NCBI GenBank assembly: GCA_045650505.1
Contig: JAZRRE010000031.1
Span: forward strand, 62,001 to 126,000
Direction: 5' to 3'
Length of the DNA: 64,000 nt
Source: RGIG1681 sp045650505
GTDB lineage: Bacteria; Bacillota; Clostridia; Christensenellales; UBA1242
In this document: one piece after another, positions 60,811 through 64,000 of the stretch
Layout: every line of letters begins with the position of its first letter
How positions within the stretch are numbered: the first letter of the stretch is position 1
Program-made: the position numbers and the translations under genes
Notes under the pieces: generated by a model
What the model was told of the DNA's origin: nothing
What the model saw: the letters and a program-made list of their open reading frames with translations, nothing else
The model's database searches: none

Positions 60811-62271
60811 TTAAATTTCAATATCTTCAAGAGAAGTGAATACTGCAGAGAGTTGTTCTCTTGAATAATTGTGCTTTTCAAAGCTTTCTTGTTTTGCCGG
60901 TTTCGATGTTGTTTTTCTTGATTCCGGTTTAACTTCTTTAAGTTTTTCTTTGATGGTTTTTGTATCATTTGCACTTTGCTCATTAAGGTTTGCAATAACT
61001 TTGTTGAGATAGGTCATAGGGTTAGTTTTGTCTTTGGCTGTTTCAGCTGCAAGCAAAATTTGTTCGTGAGTGAACCCCCAACTATCTGTCCAAGTTTTAT
61101 AAAATTCTCTGTCTAAACTTGAAATGTTACGAATAAGACCGGTGGTGTCAATCACTTCTCTCACAAGTTCATCAGTCTTTAAAATTCCTGAAATATATTG
61201 CTCAATTGAAGCAAGTGAAATAAGCCCAAGCTTAAAGAATTTTTGAACTGTGTTATTCATAGAACCAAGAGTTCTCAAATCTTGAGAAAAACAATAGTTG
61301 CTTATAAAAATAAGGGTGTCACTTTCATAGCCTTTATTTGTCCAATCAGCAATATATGTGTCAACAATGTTTTCAACATTTTGATAGTAAAGCCCAAGTG
61401 TTTTTGAAACAGTTTTTGCAAGTTCAAACATAGAATCACGTTTTTCACTGAATGATAAAACTTCTTCCATTGTGAAAAGTTTTTGTTCGTAGTATTTAGA
61501 CAAAAGTTCATCAAGTTTGGTGAATCCACCGTGTTTTTTTTGTGATTTTGCAACTTCAACAATAACTCCGTGAGTGAAACCAAAGCTGTTTTTCCATTTA
61601 AGATATAAGTTGCGTTCATCAATGTCAGCTTCACGTTTAAGCCCAAGAGCAGTTAAAATATGTTTGATTTCAATAGCAGACTTTTCTTGTTCAATAAGCT
61701 TTGCATCAACCGCGCTAACGGTTTTGATTCCTTGACTTTCAAAGTCGCGTGCCACTTTCATAATATAAGGATAACCAATTGAAGGACCGTGTATTGAAAC
61801 ACAATATTGTGCAATCAAAACAACTGCTTCTGGTTCAAAATGGTCAACTTCAATAAGTGTGTAATAGTTGTTATATTCTGTTGGGGTAATCATTCTGCCA
61901 GAAAGAACACCTTGAATTTGTTCATTAAAATCAGTGTATTTGTCTTTATTTCTAATTTTCATACTTCCAGAGTGAGCACGAACAGGAAGGTATCTCACTT
62001 CATAAGGATTTCTTGAAACCACTTGAACAAGCCCCACCATCTGCCAATAGTCAAAAGCTTTGAGCACTTGGTCTTCGGTGAGTGAAAGCATTTTGCAAAT
62101 GGTGTTTAGTGAGTTTTCATCACTAGAAAGAGTGTTACAAAGAGTGAGCCCATAAAGATATACTTTCACATCATCACCGGTTGCTTGTGGCAAAAATTCA
62201 TTAAAAAAATTATTGTCGATAACGGTATAGCCTTCGGTGTTAAGTTTGCTAGAGTATGAGCAAAGTGCCAT
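60811..62271 (-). CDS. DnaD/DnaB-type primosome protein
   Basis: Residues about 15-105 resemble the DnaD/DnaB N-terminal winged helix (FFNEFLPQATGDDVKVYLYGL...DQVLKAFDYWQMVGLVQV). Two later segments (LYLKWKNSFGFTHGVIVEVA and FYKTWTDSWGFTHEQILLAA) are copies of the DnaD C-terminal helical repeat with its W...GF/Y pattern. This points to DNA remodelling during primosome assembly, in line with the helicase loader next to it. The start at 62271 follows AAGGAG. About 486 residues. Confidence 0.88.
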   Translation of the reverse strand: MALCSYSSKLNTEGYTVIDNNFFNEFLPQATGDDVKVYLYGLTLCNTLSSDENSLNTICKMLSLTEDQVLKAFDYWQMVGLVQVVSRNPYEVRYLPVRAHSGSMKIRNKDKYTDFNEQIQGVLSGRMITPTEYNNYYTLIEVDHFEPEAVVLIAQYCVSIHGPSIGYPYIMKVARDFESQGIKTVSAVDAKLIEQEKSAIEIKHILTALGLKREADIDERNLYLKWKNSFGFTHGVIVEVAKSQKKHGGFTKLDELLSKYYEQKLFTMEEVLSFSEKRDSMFELAKTVSKTLGLYYQNVENIVDTYIADWTNKGYESDTLIFISNYCFSQDLRTLGSMNNTVQKFFKLGLISLASIEQYISGILKTDELVREVIDTTGLIRNISSLDREFYKTWTDSWGFTHEQILLAAETAKDKTNPMTYLNKVIANLNEQSANDTKTIKEKLKEVKPESRKTTSKPAKQESFEKHNYSREQLSAVFTSLEDIEI

Positions 62272-62355
62272 TTTCTTTCTCCTTATGAGTAGTTTTATGT
62301 TCAAGAGCAAAAACTAAAGCTAACATAACTTTGGTTTTATTGACTCTAAAATTAA

Positions 62356-62384
62356 TTGCAATATTTTATAAACAAGTTTATAAT
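62356..62384 (+). promoter_or_regulatory. Promoter of sbcDC
   Basis: TTGCAA at 62356-62361, a 17-base spacer, and TATAAT at 62379-62384. Confidence 0.7.
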
Positions 62385-62459
62385 AACACTAATAGAGTGA
62401 AAATTCAACAACAAAATAAGACATTATTTTAAATTTAGTTGTTTTGCAGGAGATTTTAA

Positions 62460-63629
62460 ATGAAATTTTTACACACTGCCGATTGGCACTTGGGCGTTAA
62501 AACAAATGGTAGAGATAGGCTTATCGAACAAAAAAGAGTTATTGATGAAATTGTGTCGATTGCAACTTATGAAAATATTGACTGTGTTATTTTAGCAGGA
62601 GATATTTTCAACACAGCAAGCCCTTCTGCTGATGCTGAAGAATTATTTTTTGATGCAATTGAAAGGCTTTCTGCTGGTGGCGAAAGATTTGTTTTTGTGC
62701 TTGCGGGAAATCATGATGACCCAACCAGACTTGCAGCTGGTCTTCCTCTTGCAAGTAAGCATAATATTGCTATTGCAAGCGACCTTGAAAAGCTTAACGA
62801 AAAATCATTCAATAAAAATGGTGCGGTTAAACTTATTGAAACCGGAAAAGGTCATTTAAAAATTCAAAAAAATGAAGAGATTATAACAATAGCATACCTT
62901 CCATATCCAAGTGAGTCAAGAATCAGTGTCAAATTAGACAGTGAGCTTTCTTATGCTGAAAAAGTTCAAAAATGGGCAGAAATTTCAGCAAGTGCATTTA
63001 GCAAAAACACATTCAATATTTTTGTTTCACATCTTTTTATGGTTGGTTCAAAAACCACAAGTGGAGAGGTTCGTGTGGGTGACATTTTAGCAGTTCCAAA
63101 AAATTATCTTCCAAAAGCTGATTATACTGCACTTGGACACATTCATAAACCTCAAGCATTAGGAAATGATGCTTATTATTCAGGTGCAATCACTGCGCTT
63201 AATGCCGGTCAAAAAGATTTAAGTGTAAATGTATTTGAAACCGAAAATGGCAAGATGATTGATTTTAAAAATATCAAACTTCAAAATATTGCAAAATATG
63301 AAAAGGTGACAGTAAATTCAATTGCTGAAGCTGAAGAAAAACTTTTGGCATTTGATGATAAAGATATTGTTGAGCTTGAAATTGTGCAAAATGAACCACT
63401 TTCCGCTTCTGAAGTTAAATCACTTCGAAAAGCATTTTCTTGCATACTCACCATTTCGCTTGTGAGAAAGTTTGAAGAAAATGAAGGTGAAACTTATTCA
63501 AATAGAAGACATTTGACCGATGAGGAACTTTTTAAAGAATTTTATAAGTCAGTCAAAGGTATTGAGCCAGCAGCTGACTTAACTGAATTATTCATTTTAT
63601 GCAAAGGAGAGGAAGATGAAGCCAATTAA
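62460..63629 (+). CDS. sbcD: Nuclease SbcCD subunit D
   Basis: SbcD is the Mre11-type nuclease that cuts hairpins and blocked DNA ends. Phosphoesterase motifs are complete: HTADWHLG (residues 5-12), GDIFNTA, GNHDDP, SHLFM and GHIHKPQ. Length 389 is normal. AGGAG precedes the ATG. It overlaps sbcC by 14 bases, so the subunits are translated together. Confidence 0.96.
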   Translation: MKFLHTADWHLGVKTNGRDRLIEQKRVIDEIVSIATYENIDCVILAGDIFNTASPSADAEELFFDAIERLSAGGERFVFVLAGNHDDPTRLAAGLPLASKHNIAIASDLEKLNEKSFNKNGAVKLIETGKGHLKIQKNEEIITIAYLPYPSESRISVKLDSELSYAEKVQKWAEISASAFSKNTFNIFVSHLFMVGSKTTSGEVRVGDILAVPKNYLPKADYTALGHIHKPQALGNDAYYSGAITALNAGQKDLSVNVFETENGKMIDFKNIKLQNIAKYEKVTVNSIAEAEEKLLAFDDKDIVELEIVQNEPLSASEVKSLRKAFSCILTISLVRKFEENEGETYSNRRHLTDEELFKEFYKSVKGIEPAADLTELFILCKGEEDEAN

Positions 63630-64000
63630 ACTAACAATTGATGGTCTTAACAGCTTTGAAACTGAACAAACATTAGATTTCAGCAAGCTTTCAGGCGGAG
63701 TGTTTGGCATCTTTGGAAAAACCGGTAGTGGAAAATCAACCATTTTAGATGCAATCACATTAAGTCTTTATGGCGAAGTTGAAAGAAGTAAGCAAAAAGT
63801 TGACTTTATAAACACCAAGTGTCAAAAAGCTGTGGTGAGTTTAGAGTTTGAAATTTTCTCTGCTGGCAAAAACAGAAGGTTTTTGGTGGTTAGAACTTTC
63901 TCTAAAAAGAAAAATGGAATCGAATCGACCGCCGAACTTTACGAACTTGATGGCATAGTGAAAAATATGGTTACCGAAGGTGTGACCAAAGTTGATAATA
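63616..64000 (+). CDS. sbcC: Nuclease SbcCD subunit C, N-terminal part (3' end outside window)
   Basis: The frame starts at the ATG on 63616 with AGGAGAGG upstream and runs open to the window end, about 128 residues. The Rad50-type start KPIKLTIDGLNSFETEQTLDF and Walker A FGKTGSGKST are visible, followed by LDAITLSLYGEVERS. SbcC is the ATPase that moves DNA to SbcD. Only the first ATPase half is in the window. Confidence 0.95.
   Translation, partial: MKPIKLTIDGLNSFETEQTLDFSKLSGGVFGIFGKTGSGKSTILDAITLSLYGEVERSKQKVDFINTKCQKAVVSLEFEIFSAGKNRRFLVVRTFSKKKNGIESTAELYELDGIVKNMVTEGVTKVDN

Noticed and set aside
1..64000. CRISPR arrays, prophage or insertion sequences
   Set aside because: No regularly spaced repeats, integrase, transposase or phage structural genes were seen.

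Overview
The window looks like a chromosomal segment of a low-GC (about one-third GC) Bacillota, most likely an uncultured Clostridia-type gut bacterium. The evidence is strong AGGAG-type ribosome sites, TTGACA/TGnTATAAT sigma-A promoters, the rpmH-rnpA-yidD-yidC-jag block, a DnaD-type primosome gene beside a dnaC/dnaI-type helicase loader, and Ktr, FprA, DegV and NIF3-type genes. I cannot name the genus.

Layout. 1-1355 is the 3' end of rpoC. 1461-9845 is an accessory stretch: small unknown genes, tRNA-Ser(GCU) with a duplicated 3' end and terminator, a compact restriction-modification cassette (5659-7860), a ZIP metal transporter, a nucleotidase and a stand-alone NIF3/PII-like domain. 10031-20070 is mostly metabolic: a MarR/DegV locus with four matching operators, ktrB-ktrA, a flavodiiron protein, trpB behind a leader-peptide attenuator, coaD, a nucleoside phosphorylase, MazG and a TrpF-like protein. 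20115-36877 holds a lipoprotein, a protein with two HEPN motifs, Nudix, pncC, a glycosyltransferase/acyltransferase/CrtO-like operon, a 1532-residue surface cysteine protease and an ABC exporter. 36879-37446 is a two-gene XRE module between identical 31-bp terminator copies.

37449-55839 is the replication and translation core. mnmE-GNAT-mnmG, rpmH-rnpA-yidD-yidC-jag and dnaA-dnaN all run leftward, while recF, gyrB and gyrA run rightward. 55998-62271 runs leftward again: four unknown, mostly coiled-coil or helical genes, then dnaD-type and dnaC-type primosome genes. sbcD and the start of sbcC close the window.

Window-wide observations. GATC is almost absent (I found three sites), because Asp is written GAC before C-initial codons. 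None of the 67 stop codons I could read is TGA. Several genes start at the predicted transcription start with no ribosome site. The trp leader reads as a complete attenuation switch: tandem Trp codons, a chain of alternative hairpins and a terminator.
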